Shown: positions 50,131 to 61,555 of the stretch, piece after piece
Layout: the number at the start of each line of letters is the position of its first letter
Numbering within the stretch: the first letter of the stretch is position 1
NCBI GenBank assembly: GCA_037954235.1
Contig: JBBMOA010000006.1
Location: 21,334,041 to 21,398,040 of the forward strand
Length of the DNA stretch: 64,000 bases
DNA from: Aulostomus chinensis
Taxonomy: Eukaryota > Chordata > Actinopteri > Syngnathiformes > Aulostomidae
Direction of reading: 5' to 3'
Translations under genes and position numbers: made by a program
The notes under the pieces: generated by a model
Told to the model about the DNA's origin: nothing
The model's database searches: none
What the model saw: the letters and a program-made list of their open reading frames with translations, nothing else

Positions 50131-50969
50131 AAGCATTTGTGACTGACAATTATGATACCTTTTCCTGGGACATTAACTCTTTCTACTATACAATTAACAA
50201 TGGTGAAGCCAACAGAGTGGCCATTATCTACATGAAGCACCAGCCAGGGAAACTTGTTGGCCAGCCACACTTTTCCCACTAAAGCAGTGAATTAGAGTGG
50301 GACTAACTAAAAGAAGCTTGTACATGAAGAGAATGTAACTGCATTGGAAACATCCAGGTCTTTCTTCTTCTTTTTTGAAACTCAGAGAGCCCTCCCAAAC
50401 AAAAACTGCAGACAAGTTCCAGTAAGCTTTCCAAAAAGCCAACAACTGAATAAACATCTCCAACAATTATTGTGGCTTTGATTTTTTTTCCAACACAGGA
50501 ATAAAGAGCCCATCTTCTTCCAACTTTCAAAAGTGGCTAAAGCATCATTTTATAACCATACTTACATCTCCTGCAGTTTACCTCACTCGAGTGAAAAACT
50601 GTGGTGTAATGTTTGCTAGTACCCTGTACACTGCAGTAATCTTGTTTTTTATAGATTTGAAACTACCCTTACAAGTAGTGTATGACAAGCTGAACACTTT
50701 TTTCCAGTAGGTCTTTCAAGCTTAAAATCTAACCCTGGTCTACATATCATACAATTACTGCCTGGAAGTCAATGAAGAATGTGCTGTGTGGTGTTGTGAT
50801 CTATATGAACTGAACATTCCAGACATATTTGCGCAAACGTTACACCCAGTACAATGTTTCACTTTTCCTAAGGTGAACTCTAAATCGTTGGAAGTAATCT
50901 TTCTCTCTGGAGAAACAAGAACTGCAAAGATCATAACTGGAACAAATTAGTTCTGGTGATGATTTATAT
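50131..50969. other. Intergenic DNA, no gene seen
   Basis: No supported gene. Frames in both strands are under 85 codons and conflict. Confidence 0.5.
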
Positions 50970-51228
50970 GGGCGGCATGGCTCAGGGGTGGAGTGGCCGT
51001 CTAGCAACCAAAGGGTCGCTGGTTCAATCCCCGACCCCGGTGACCATGTCAAAGTGTCCTTGAGCAAGATACTGAACCCATAATTGCTCCTGATGAGTAG
51101 GTTGGCACCTTGCATGGTAACCTCCACCATCAGTGTGTGAACGGGTGAATGAGATGACACTGTAAAGCGCTTTGAGTACCGCTAAGGTAGAAAAGCGCTA
51201 TATAAAATTGAGTCCATTTACCATTTGT
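50970..51228 (+). mobile_element. SINE type B
   Basis: The head GGCGGCATGGCTCAGG and B-box-like GGTTCAATCC are followed by GTGTCCTTGAGCAAGATACT. It ends with TGTAAAGCGCTTTGAG, AAAAGCGCTATATAAA and a GAGTCCATTTACCATTT end. This ending is a widespread teleost SINE tail of the AFC-like type; the family name is not certain. No clean TSD was found. Confidence 0.85.
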
Positions 51229-51619
51229 CAGGTGGTTTCTTGACAAATGTGACTTTAGAGCATTCCAGGTTTTCGAGGACCAAAGACAACTGTCAAGTAA
51301 AGATGCAAGAAATTCGCTGCATTTGTTCCAGTTGCGAGAACCAAGTGTATCTAAACCTTGAGGGAGATTTGACATGCACACATGGTTATGGTCAGAAGAT
51401 AATCTTCTTCCATCTTCTTATCTGTTCACTCTCAGCCCCCTCTAAAAAAGGGGATGAAAAAACTGTCAATTTGTCTCATTAGTTATTTACAGTTACAGTT
51501 GTTGTTTGCAGTTTTCTTGGGCAATTTATATTGAGGGTTTTTTTTTGTTTTGTTTTGTTTTGTTTTTTTTATCTAACCCACCTATTTATATTTCTTGTCT
51601 TTCAGGATAATACAATTGA
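51229..51619. other. Unique sequence before the inverted RTE copy
   Basis: An 85-codon frame at 51225-51482 has four Cys and an acidic C-terminal part. It ends beside (TTTTG)n-like low-complexity sequence at 51539-51570. I cannot link it to the exons at 53706, though they would be on the same strand. Confidence 0.35.
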
Positions 51620-52735
51620 CTCAGCTCAGCTCCTCTTTTCACCTGAGTGTCCAGAACATATGGCTGCAGGTCAGATCATACAACTATAAAATCAATCATA
51701 GATCTAAGACCTAGGATGTCCTGGTGCCACGTGCACTGATGGGTATCCTTATGTTCTGACATAGTGTTAGTTATGGACAAACTGCGACTCACACAAAAGT
51801 CCAATAACTGTACACCACTTAGGTTCAGGTCAGGCCTGCCATTCCTCCCAATCACACCCCTCCAGGTCACACTGTCATTGCCCATGTGAGCATTGAAGTC
51901 CCCCAGTAGTACAATGGAGTCCCCAGTTGGGGCGCCATCCAGCACCCTTCCCAGGACTCCAAAACGGGTGGGTATTCTGAACTGCTGTTTGGCACATATG
52001 CACAGACAACAGTCAGGACCCATTCCCCGACCTGAAGGCACGGGGAAGCAACCCTTTTGTCCACCGGGGTAAACCCCAATGTACAGGCAGAGAGTCTGGG
52101 GGATATCAAAAAGCCCACCCCAGCCCCCCGCTTCTCACCTGTAGCAACTCCAGCGAAGGAAAGAGTCCAACCCCTCTCATGGACTCAGTTTCCAGACCTG
52201 GAGCTGTGTCGAGGTGAGGCCGACGATATCTAGCCAGTAACACTCAACCTCTTCCACCAGCTCTGTCTCCTTCCCCGCCAGAGAGGTTACATTCTATGTC
52301 CCAAAAGCCAGCTCTCATGTCTGGGGATCAGACAGCCAAGACCCCCGCCCTGGTCTGCTACCCAAACCACACTCCACCAGACCCTTCTGGTTCCTCCTGC
52401 ATTTGGTGGGTCATTGTGGGAGTCCATGTAACCTTTTCGGGCTGGGCCCAGCCGGACACCATGGGCCAAAGCCCAACCACCAGGCGCCACCAATGAGCCC
52501 CTAACCTGGGCCTGGCTCCAGGGCAGGGCCCCGGTACATTTCTGGGCTGGGTACACAAACTGTGAGTTCTTGTTTCCATGAAGGGTTTTTGAACCATTCT
52601 TTGTCTGGCCCTTTGCCTAGGACCAGTCTGCCTTGGGTGACCCTACCAGGGGCCAAATGTCCCCCACAGCATAGCCCCTGGGGTCATTAGGACATTCAAA
52701 CTCCTCCAACATGATAAGGTGACAGTTCCAGGAGG
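51620..52735 (-). pseudogene. RTE/Rex3-type LINE, inverted 5' half with endonuclease
   Basis: On the minus strand, from 52735 downward: the 5' leader (GGCCAGACAAAGAATGG near 52605), then the AP-endonuclease domain of the LINE ORF. Readable blocks are VVCAYVPNSS, LLGDFNAHMGND (a catalytic D and N/H pair), LLDFCVSRSLSITNTM, CTWHQD and MIDFIVV, followed by a stop and VKRGAELS near 51625. AP-endonucleases of this class nick the target DNA. Frames shift at least twice, so it is not functional. Confidence 0.85.
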
Positions 52736-52747
52736 TGAGGTAAGGTG

Positions 52748-53605
52748 AGCTGTCAGGCTGAAGAAGAAGGCCTACAGGGCGTGGCTGGTCTGTGGGTCTC
52801 CAGAGGCAGCCGACTGGTACCAGCAGGCCATGCGGTGTGCAGCCATTGCGGTCGCCGAGGCAAAAACTGGGGCTTGGGAGGAGGTATTGGTTCAGTGAGG
52901 CCATGGAAAATGACAGTTGACTCCAAAAAACTGTTTGTCACCTCGAAGGGGGGGGGGGGGGGGGCTCAACTTGCCCACACGGTTGACTGTGGGGGACAGG
53001 AGGCTGCTGCTGATGGGGAGGTCGTCCAATCTCCGGGGCAGAAGTCGCTGAGGCAGTTAAACAACTCCGTAGTGGCAGAGAGGGGTGGATGAGAACTGCC
53101 CTGGGTATCTCAAGGCTCTGGATGTTGTGGGGCTGTCTTGGTTGACACATCCCTGCAACATTGCGTTGACATCGTGGCAGCGCCTTTGAAGTGGCAGACC
53201 AGGGTGGTGGTCCCCATCTTTAAGAAAGGGGACCAGAGGGTGTGTTCCAACTATCAAGGGATCACACTGCTCAGCCTCCCTGGAAAGGTACTGGAGGCCA
53301 GGGAACTGGAGAGGAGGGTCAGGGCGATAGTTGAACCTCAGATCGAGGAGGAGCCGTCCCGGCCATGGAACCGTGGATTAGCTCTTCACCCTTGCTAGGG
53401 TGCTGGAGGGGGCATGGGAGTTTGCCAGTCCACATGTGCTTTGTGGATTTGGAGAAGGCTTATGACCATGTTCCCAGGAGCACCCTGTGGGGGGTACTCC
53501 AGGAGCATGGGGTGGATGGCCCCTTACAAAGGGCCGTCTAGTCTTTCCACCAGAGGAGTGAGAGTCTGGTTCGCATTGCCAGCAGTAAGTCGAACTTGTT
53601 GTTGT
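52748..53605 (+). pseudogene. RTE/Rex3-type LINE, linker and reverse transcriptase, opposite strand to its 5' half
   Basis: On the plus strand it reads LKKKAYRAWLVCGSPEAADW at 52757-52816, the linker after the endonuclease. Then, after a G-run of about 16 at 52950, it reads the RT block VVVPIFKKGDQRVCSNYQGI and TLLSLPGKVLE from 53199, then MCFVDLEKAYDHVPR-like text at 53440-53480. It stops inside RT at SKSN near 53600. About 80 residues between the two halves are lost at the inversion. The catalytic F/YADD box and the tail are absent. Confidence 0.85.
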
Positions 53606-53705
53606 TGCCAACACTTATAATAACGTACATTTGTATATTTTGTCATAGACTTTGATGGCTGAACTTGCTAACGTTAGAAGTTAACTGCTAAATTTTGCAT
53701 ACCAG

Positions 53706-53813
53706 AAGATAAAGTGCTGGAGGTCACAGATGAGCAGGGCATAGAGGTGGATGAGAATGTCTTCCCAGACCTTGCAACAGAAGCACTGTGTTTTGTCATC
53801 TCAACTGATGATG
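53706..53813 (+). CDS. Candidate exon 1, CIDE-N-like segment
   Basis: Bounded by TACCAG on the left and the donor GTAAGG on the right. It holds two bases, 35 codons and one base. The peptide starts DKVLEVTDEQGIEVDENVF and continues with a hydrophobic strand (LCFVIS). The pattern V-L-x-x-D-x-G-x-x-V-D-x-x-x-F followed by a strand is that of the CIDE-N domain end. It is not repeat sequence by my reading. Confidence 0.45.
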
Positions 53814-53974
53814 GTAAGGGGATTGAAAATTTCTAGGCTTGTTTGTTTTTTGCAGAAAGCTTTTACAGATTTGTAATAATGTTTGTCAAACAATCTCAGC
53901 AGCTTGCAGCTTGCAATCAAAAAATGTATTTTGACTCTCCTCTATCATGTGCATTTCAGTCATCTCTCTTGCAG

Positions 53975-54059
53975 AGTCATCCAAGAACATAGCTGACTGC
54001 TCAGACCCAACAGAATTTGCAGACTTCTCCAACCTACCAAACAGAACTTTTGATACTTG
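53975..54059 (+). CDS. Candidate exon 2
   Basis: Acceptor CTCTTGCAG and donor GTAGGT. Its first two bases complete the codon left open by exon 1 (G + AG = Glu). It then stays open: SSKNIADCSDPTEFADFSN followed by LPNRTFDT. It ends in phase 2. Confidence 0.4.
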
Positions 54060-54304
54060 GTAGGTGTGGTAGGCAGGCTTATAGTGTTTGTTATGAAATA
54101 CAAAATGGCCCTCTCATCTAATTGGGCAAGTTGTGATATAAGTAAACTAAACTTTGGTGTTAAGTGATCTTTTGGAATAAAAATGTGCCAGTACTTGATC
54201 CTACATGGCACCCTGCTGTACTTTATATGGGAGTTTTGTGTTTGTTAATTTTTGAATATACAGTATGTGCCCTGTAACATAATGTTGTTATTTGTGGTCC
54301 TCAG

Positions 54305-54453
54305 ATTTTACACTACTACAGCAAGATGGTGAAGGTTCTTCTTCCCCAAGTCTAACAGATACGTTGTCCCTCTCAAGCAGTCTGAGCAGTCCAGCAAGTG
54401 ATGCTGGCTCTCAAATGATTCGGCCTGTCATGGACAGCACCTGCGCAAGAAAT
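54305..54453 (+). CDS. Candidate exon 3, serine-rich
   Basis: Acceptor GTCCTCAG and donor GTAATC. The best frame reads FTLLQQDGEGSSSPSLTDTL and then a run rich in Ser (LSSSLSSPASDAGSQ). That frame needs a phase-1 join, whereas exon 2 offers phase 2 and the direct join gives TGA. Either a base has been lost or an intermediate exon exists. It ends on a complete codon. Confidence 0.35.
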
Positions 54454-54542
54454 GTAATCTTATAACTTGCATACTTTGGTTTTAAGTTGAACTTTCTGTT
54501 TTTTGCATTAATTGTTTTGTATTTTAAATCATTTGAATTTAG

Positions 54543-54677
54543 GCAGTTGAGGCCAAATACACATTTTTCAAAGACTGTGTAAAGAACTTCCAAAAATTTG
54601 ACAGTGTCACTTGCAAAGAAACACCAGTTTGCTGTAGATTATCATTGGGAATGCTTTTCTTCAAAAGCAGTTGAATC
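54543..54677 (+). CDS. Candidate exon 4
   Basis: Acceptor TTTGAATTTAG. It starts in phase 0, fitting exon 3, with AVEAKYTFFKDCVKNFQKF, and ends at a TGA after 44 codons. From 54598 a neighbouring frame stays open to 54789, so a single frameshift may have shortened the exon. Confidence 0.3.
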
Positions 54678-54824
54678 TGGTCGGGTCAAACTGTGTTTAT
54701 TTGAAACACTGGAATATACAGAAGATGTAGCTGCATATCAACACATTGATTCACAAGCCACTGTCAGACTCACAAACTGGCTTGTGTGAAATTGAATACT
54801 GTGTTGGCCTCTTTGTTTGCACAG

Positions 54825-55154
54825 GCACTGATGAAAACATGCCAGTGTTCAGCAAAACAATCTGTTATATTGCATGATGGTCAAGTTGTTTTTGTTTTGG
54901 TTGAGCATGAAACTTGTTTCCATGATCATTTCTATGCTTTCTAAATAAGGGAAATCATCCCTGGAGAGATACTGGTTCTGGAAATGGATAGATTAAGACA
55001 TTTCAAATCTTTTGATGCTGATGAAATGTCCTATGGGTGTGATTCATCTGTATGCTGTGTCAGAGGGTTGTATTATTTAATGAATCAACATTGCTGGCTT
55101 GATATAAGCTATATGGAATTCACTCTTGTTTTTATGTACATTTTTATGTACTGA
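54825..55154 (+). CDS. Candidate terminal exon, one internal stop
   Basis: It follows a good acceptor (CTTTGTTTGCACAG). The frame is open for 110 codons to TGA at 55152, apart from a single TAA at 54942-54944 (codon 40). The peptide contains GQVVFVLVEHETCFHDHFYAF and, after the stop, PGEILVLEMDRLRHFKSFD. The length of the open frame across AT-rich DNA suggests former coding. No family recognised. Confidence 0.3.
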
Positions 55155-55333
55155 AGTTGCAGGTTTAAAGTCTACCTATTACAGAAATCTTGTCAAACAT
55201 TTGTGTATTCGTTTTATACAATGTTTGCGCTTTCTTCTAGCTTTGCTGTAACATGTTTACATAGATTGTGATTAAAAATTTCACACATGCATTTAAAATA
55301 AAAATGTTTGGCAATCAATATTTTTCGTAATAA

Positions 55334-55670
55334 GGCTGCACGGTGGTGCAGTGGTTAGCACTGTCGCCTCACAGCAAGAAGGTTCCGGGTTTGAGTCCCG
55401 GCTCGGGCATGGGATCTTTCTGTGTGGAGTTTGCATGTTCTCCCCGTGCCTGCGTGGGTTCTCTCCAGGTACTCTGGCTTCTTCCCACCGTCCAAAGACA
55501 TGCAATTGGGGACTAGGCTAATTGGATTCTATAAATATAAACTATATATATATGTGTTGGCCCTGCGATGGACTGGTGTGCCCCGCCCCGCCTCTCGCCC
55601 TTAGCCACTGGGATAGGCTCCATCTCCCCTGCGATCCTTAATAGGAATAAGTGGATGAAAATGGATGGAG
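55334..55670 (+). mobile_element. SINE type A whose tail enters a palindrome
   Basis: The head GGCTGCACGGTGGTGCAGTGG, B-box-like GGTTTGAGTCCC and body are present, with a small deletion near 55580 (in the ACTGGTGTGCCCCGCC region). The tail is GTGGATGAAAATGGATGG and forms the outer left arm of the palindrome at 55655. No TSD is visible, perhaps because of that rearrangement. Confidence 0.88.
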
Positions 55671-55773
55671 GTTTGTAGTATTTTTTTTACATGTATTGAA
55701 GTTTTGTGCTGTTAACAGTCAAAACTTCAATACATGTAAAAAAAATTACTACAAACCTCCATCCATTTTCATT
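55655..55773. repeat. Near-perfect palindrome, about 118 bp
   Basis: The left arm, ATGAAAATGGATGGAGGTTT to GAAGTTTTG, is repeated in reverse complement as CAAAACTTC to AAACCTCCATCCATTTTCAT. The centre CTGTTAACAG is itself palindromic. Only one or two single-base differences break the symmetry, in the T8/A8 region and beside the centre. The transcript or single strand would fold into a stem of about 50 bp. Confidence 0.9.
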
Positions 55774-56023
55774 TTCATACCCACATGGGATTAATATTTT
55801 ATCTCCGATGATTTTTCAGGTTTAACTCCAGAAAAGAATTAAAAAATCAACTCCCGGAAAAGTGTTAGGCTACTTTAACATTTCCCTGGAGTACATTCAA
55901 TGGTCATGTACACACAAATGTAGCTGATTTAAACTCCCAGAGTGTTTATTCCAAAGGCCAGAATTTGCTGTGTAGGTGTACCTAAAAAGATTGACTGGGA
56001 TTCTGTACATATATATTGTTAAA
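55774..56023. other. Spacer between palindrome and retroposon copy 2
   Basis: AT-rich. The end TTGTTAAATTTCTG at about 56017-56030 matches a 14-base word inside the retroposon's 3' part (56975-56988), and the meaning is unclear. Confidence 0.5.
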
Positions 56024-57124
56024 TTTCTGGGTTGGGACTCGGCGAGAGCAGTCGCACTCCTCTTCTCTCCTCCTCTTCTTTTCTGTCTGACTATCATTCC
56101 TTGTCTCAACTCCTATCCAACGCAGCTGTGAGCTCTCTACCTAAAAAATAATCATGGAATTGATCAGCTGGTCTCTCAACGCTATTGACACCATATTTTC
56201 GACAAGGAAATCAGGACCGGAGGAACCTGCCTGTCCGCATGGAACCGACCCTGCGGGCTACGTTCTCGATTCCTGGGGGAGATGGCATACCGCGTGCTTG
56301 ATGCCTCTCTCCGTGGAGGACATCGAGGACCTCTACTTATTTGGGTTCATGGTTGTGGGGCTTCTCCTCCTCGGACTTGGATGTGCCCTCACATACCGTA
56401 AAATTGGCAAGACGACGGCTGCCACCAGATCTGGATCTCCACAACTGACCGTCATTTACAACACAATTATTGAGGCTGGCAAAGCGGGGCAACAACAGAC
56501 TCTTGAACTGAAACAACAGACTCTTGAACTGAAACGCAGGATGGAAACCATCTCGGAGCAGTTGGCCGCTTTGCGAACAGGAGAGTGACGTTGAAGACCA
56601 GAAAATTTTTAACTTACAATTTGTATTGGACTGAAAGAGAAGACGAATTGGAATGTGTGCTCCTCTGCCCTAACCCAAACACAGCAACCTTATCGGCTAC
56701 TGAAGGTCATCTGCCCACTGTTTATCCTCCAGGAGAACTCCTTCTGCCTTGGTGACGCAAATGGCACGTACTATCCCCCCCTCCCCCGTGTGGTCCTGAC
56801 CCCCACCTCTGCCCTCTCCACCTCCCTTGGGGTGGCAGCGCCTGTTGGCTGCAGCCTGCCCTGCCCGGGCTTGCTGGGCGCGGCTCTTGCTGCGACGCCT
56901 CACTCTCACTTGCCTCCATTGGGTCAACGGACTGCTCAAGTTTAGCGTACATACACAACAAATGTATATATGCTGTTGTTAAATTTCTGAAGTGTACCAT
57001 TATTACTTTCAATCTGTAATTATTGTGACCGCTTGTGATAGTTGTATCAGGCTTTGAGTTGTGATCTTTAATTGCCCCTCGGGGATAAATAAAGTTATCT
57101 GAATCTGAATCTGACTCTGAATCT
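56024..57124 (+). mobile_element. Membrane-ORF retroposon, copy 2 (ORF intact)
   Basis: The body at 56024-57062 matches copy 1 at about 95 percent by eye. The leader opens GGGTTGGGACTCGGCGAGAG. The tail differs from copy 1: GATCTTTAATTG, then the perfect hairpin CCCCTCGGGG, then ATAAATAAAG and a (GAATCT)n-like end at about 57098-57124. This tail layout matches LINE tails in fish, including the one at 31225. The element has no enzyme, so a partner LINE is the likely mobiliser. Confidence 0.75.
56154..56588 (+). CDS. Small membrane protein carried by the retroposon, intact
   Basis: 144 residues, start chosen because both copies share it and the leader has no earlier in-frame Met. Residues 1-20 are a short amphipathic start. 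Residues 21-48 are Pro/Gly/Cys-bearing. Residues 61-80 form one strong membrane span (YLFGFMVVGLLLLGLGCALT) followed by YRKIGK, so positive-inside suggests a cytosolic C-terminus. Residues 112-142 form a coiled-coil helix containing two identical heptads, QQTLELK. There is no cleavable signal. Function unknown; a viral or host membrane protein captured by a retroposon, or an atypical LINE ORF1, are options. Confidence 0.6.
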   Translation: MELISWSLNAIDTIFSTRKSGPEEPACPHGTDPAGYVLDSWGRWHTACLMPLSVEDIEDLYLFGFMVVGLLLLGLGCALTYRKIGKTTAATRSGSPQLTVIYNTIIEAGKAGQQQTLELKQQTLELKRRMETISEQLAALRTGE

Positions 57125-57258
57125 AAAAAAAACAAAAAAAACAACAGTACTACAGAGTCCTACAATGCTCTGTAAGGGTTTGGTAGGGTTGAAAACCTAC
57201 CTTTAAGACTGTCAATAGATTTATGGATTCTTTTTGTATGTGTGCTTGATATACTTAA
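57125..57258. other. A-rich spacer
   Basis: AAAAAACAAAAAAAACAACAG directly follows the retroposon tail, then unique sequence. No feature supported. Confidence 0.55.
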
Positions 57259-57264
57259 CTTTCA

Positions 57265-57965
57265 TGTCACAATCCCTGTCTTGTGTTTCCTGTTTTACTT
57301 TGTAATCCTGTTCTGTCTTCCTGACCTCCCTCCTGTGATTACCTTATGTGTCTCACCTGTGTGATTGCACCACCTGTGTCTGGTTTTCCCCGTGTATTTA
57401 ACCTCCGTGTTTCCCCTTGTCTGTGTCGGGTCATTGTCAAAGTGCATTGTGTGGAATTGTTGTTGCTGTCTACGTCTACGTCAAGTGTTGTTTGTCATCA
57501 TTCACAAGTCTCCAGTCACAAGCCTCCAATCACAAGCCGTCAGCTCCAAGCCTCAAGTCTCCAGTCACGAGCTGCCAGTCACAAGTCTCTAGTCACGAGC
57601 CGTCAGCTCCAAGCCTCAAGGCTCCAGACACGAGCCGTTAGCTCCAAGCCTCAAGTCTCCAGCCACGAGCGGCCAATCACAAGTCTCCAGCCACGAGCCA
57701 TCAGCTCCAAGCCTCAAGCCTCCAGTCACGAGCTGTTAGCTCCAAGCCTCAAGTCTCCAGCCATGAGCCGCCAGTCACAAGTCTCCAGCCACGAGCCGCC
57801 AGTCACAAGTCTCCAGCCACGTGCCGCCAGTCACAAGTCTCCAGCCACGAGCCTCAAGCCTCCAGTCATCAGTCCCCCCCCCCCAACATCTGTAATCTTC
57901 TTTTTGTGAACTCTCCTCATGCCTCGTCTGCATTTGGGTCTACTCCCCCACCACAGTCCATGACA
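57265..57965 (+). mobile_element. Solo LTR, Ty3/gypsy-like, 6-bp TSD
   Basis: It starts TGTCACAATCC and ends CCATGACA, with TG...CA ends in a TGTCA/TGACA inverted pair. The direct repeat CTTTCA lies at 57259-57264 and 57966-57971. A GTGTATTTAACC TATA-like box near 57391 and a CATTTGGGTC word near the right end fit fish Ty3 LTRs. No internal coding part is present, so it is a solo LTR left by recombination. The middle is expanded by the minisatellite. Confidence 0.88.
57507..57877. repeat. Minisatellite of 53 units in exact 7-bp register
   Basis: Every 7 bases begins AG or a one-base variant: AGTCTCC, AGTCACA, AGCCGCC, AGCCACG, AGCTCCA, AGCCTCA and similar. I followed 53 consecutive units without a single register slip. 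Units combine into higher-order blocks of 28 bp (4 units) and 35 bp (5 units). No stop codon occurs in the plus-strand frames over much of it, which creates three overlapping Ser-rich frames including a 187-codon one. These frames are not genes. Confidence 0.95.
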
Positions 57966-57971
57966 CTTTCA

Positions 57972-61503
<3,532 letters not shown>

Positions 61504-61554
<51 letters not shown>
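61504..61554. repeat. (AT)25 microsatellite
   Basis: Uninterrupted AT array, followed by AGCTGTGTCC. Confidence 0.95.

Positions 61555-61555
<1 letters not shown>

Larger units (their letters stand above)
53706..55154 (+). pseudogene. Broken multi-exon host-like gene, 3' part
   Basis: Five coding-like blocks with good splice sites lie in order on one strand. The phases of exons 1-2 and 3-4 fit. Exons 2-3 do not fit: joining them creates a stop, and the last block has an internal stop. Exon 1 resembles the second half of a CIDE-N fold, so the protein may belong to a large set of fish proteins with an N-terminal CIDE-N-like domain. I cannot name it. Any upstream exons would lie beyond the RTE copy, which may have helped disrupt it. 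It could also be a functional gene with other exon joins. Confidence 0.4.

Noticed and set aside
55334..55390. tRNA gene
   Set aside because: A- and B-box-like words are those of a SINE head; no cloverleaf can be closed.
49036..57124. The two retroposon copies as LTRs of one 8-kb element
   Set aside because: They lack TG...CA ends, carry an ORF and polyadenylation-like tails, end differently, and enclose unrelated repeats and host-like exons rather than gag-pol.
56722..57144. 140-codon minus-strand ORF in retroposon copy 2
   Set aside because: It runs antisense through the 3' part and the simple-repeat tail. The copy 1 counterpart is broken up and shorter, so there is no sign that the frame is kept.
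57346..57909. 187-codon Ser-rich plus-strand ORF and two overlapping frames
   Set aside because: They translate the 7-bp minisatellite of a solo LTR; absence of stops follows from the unit sequence in all frames.
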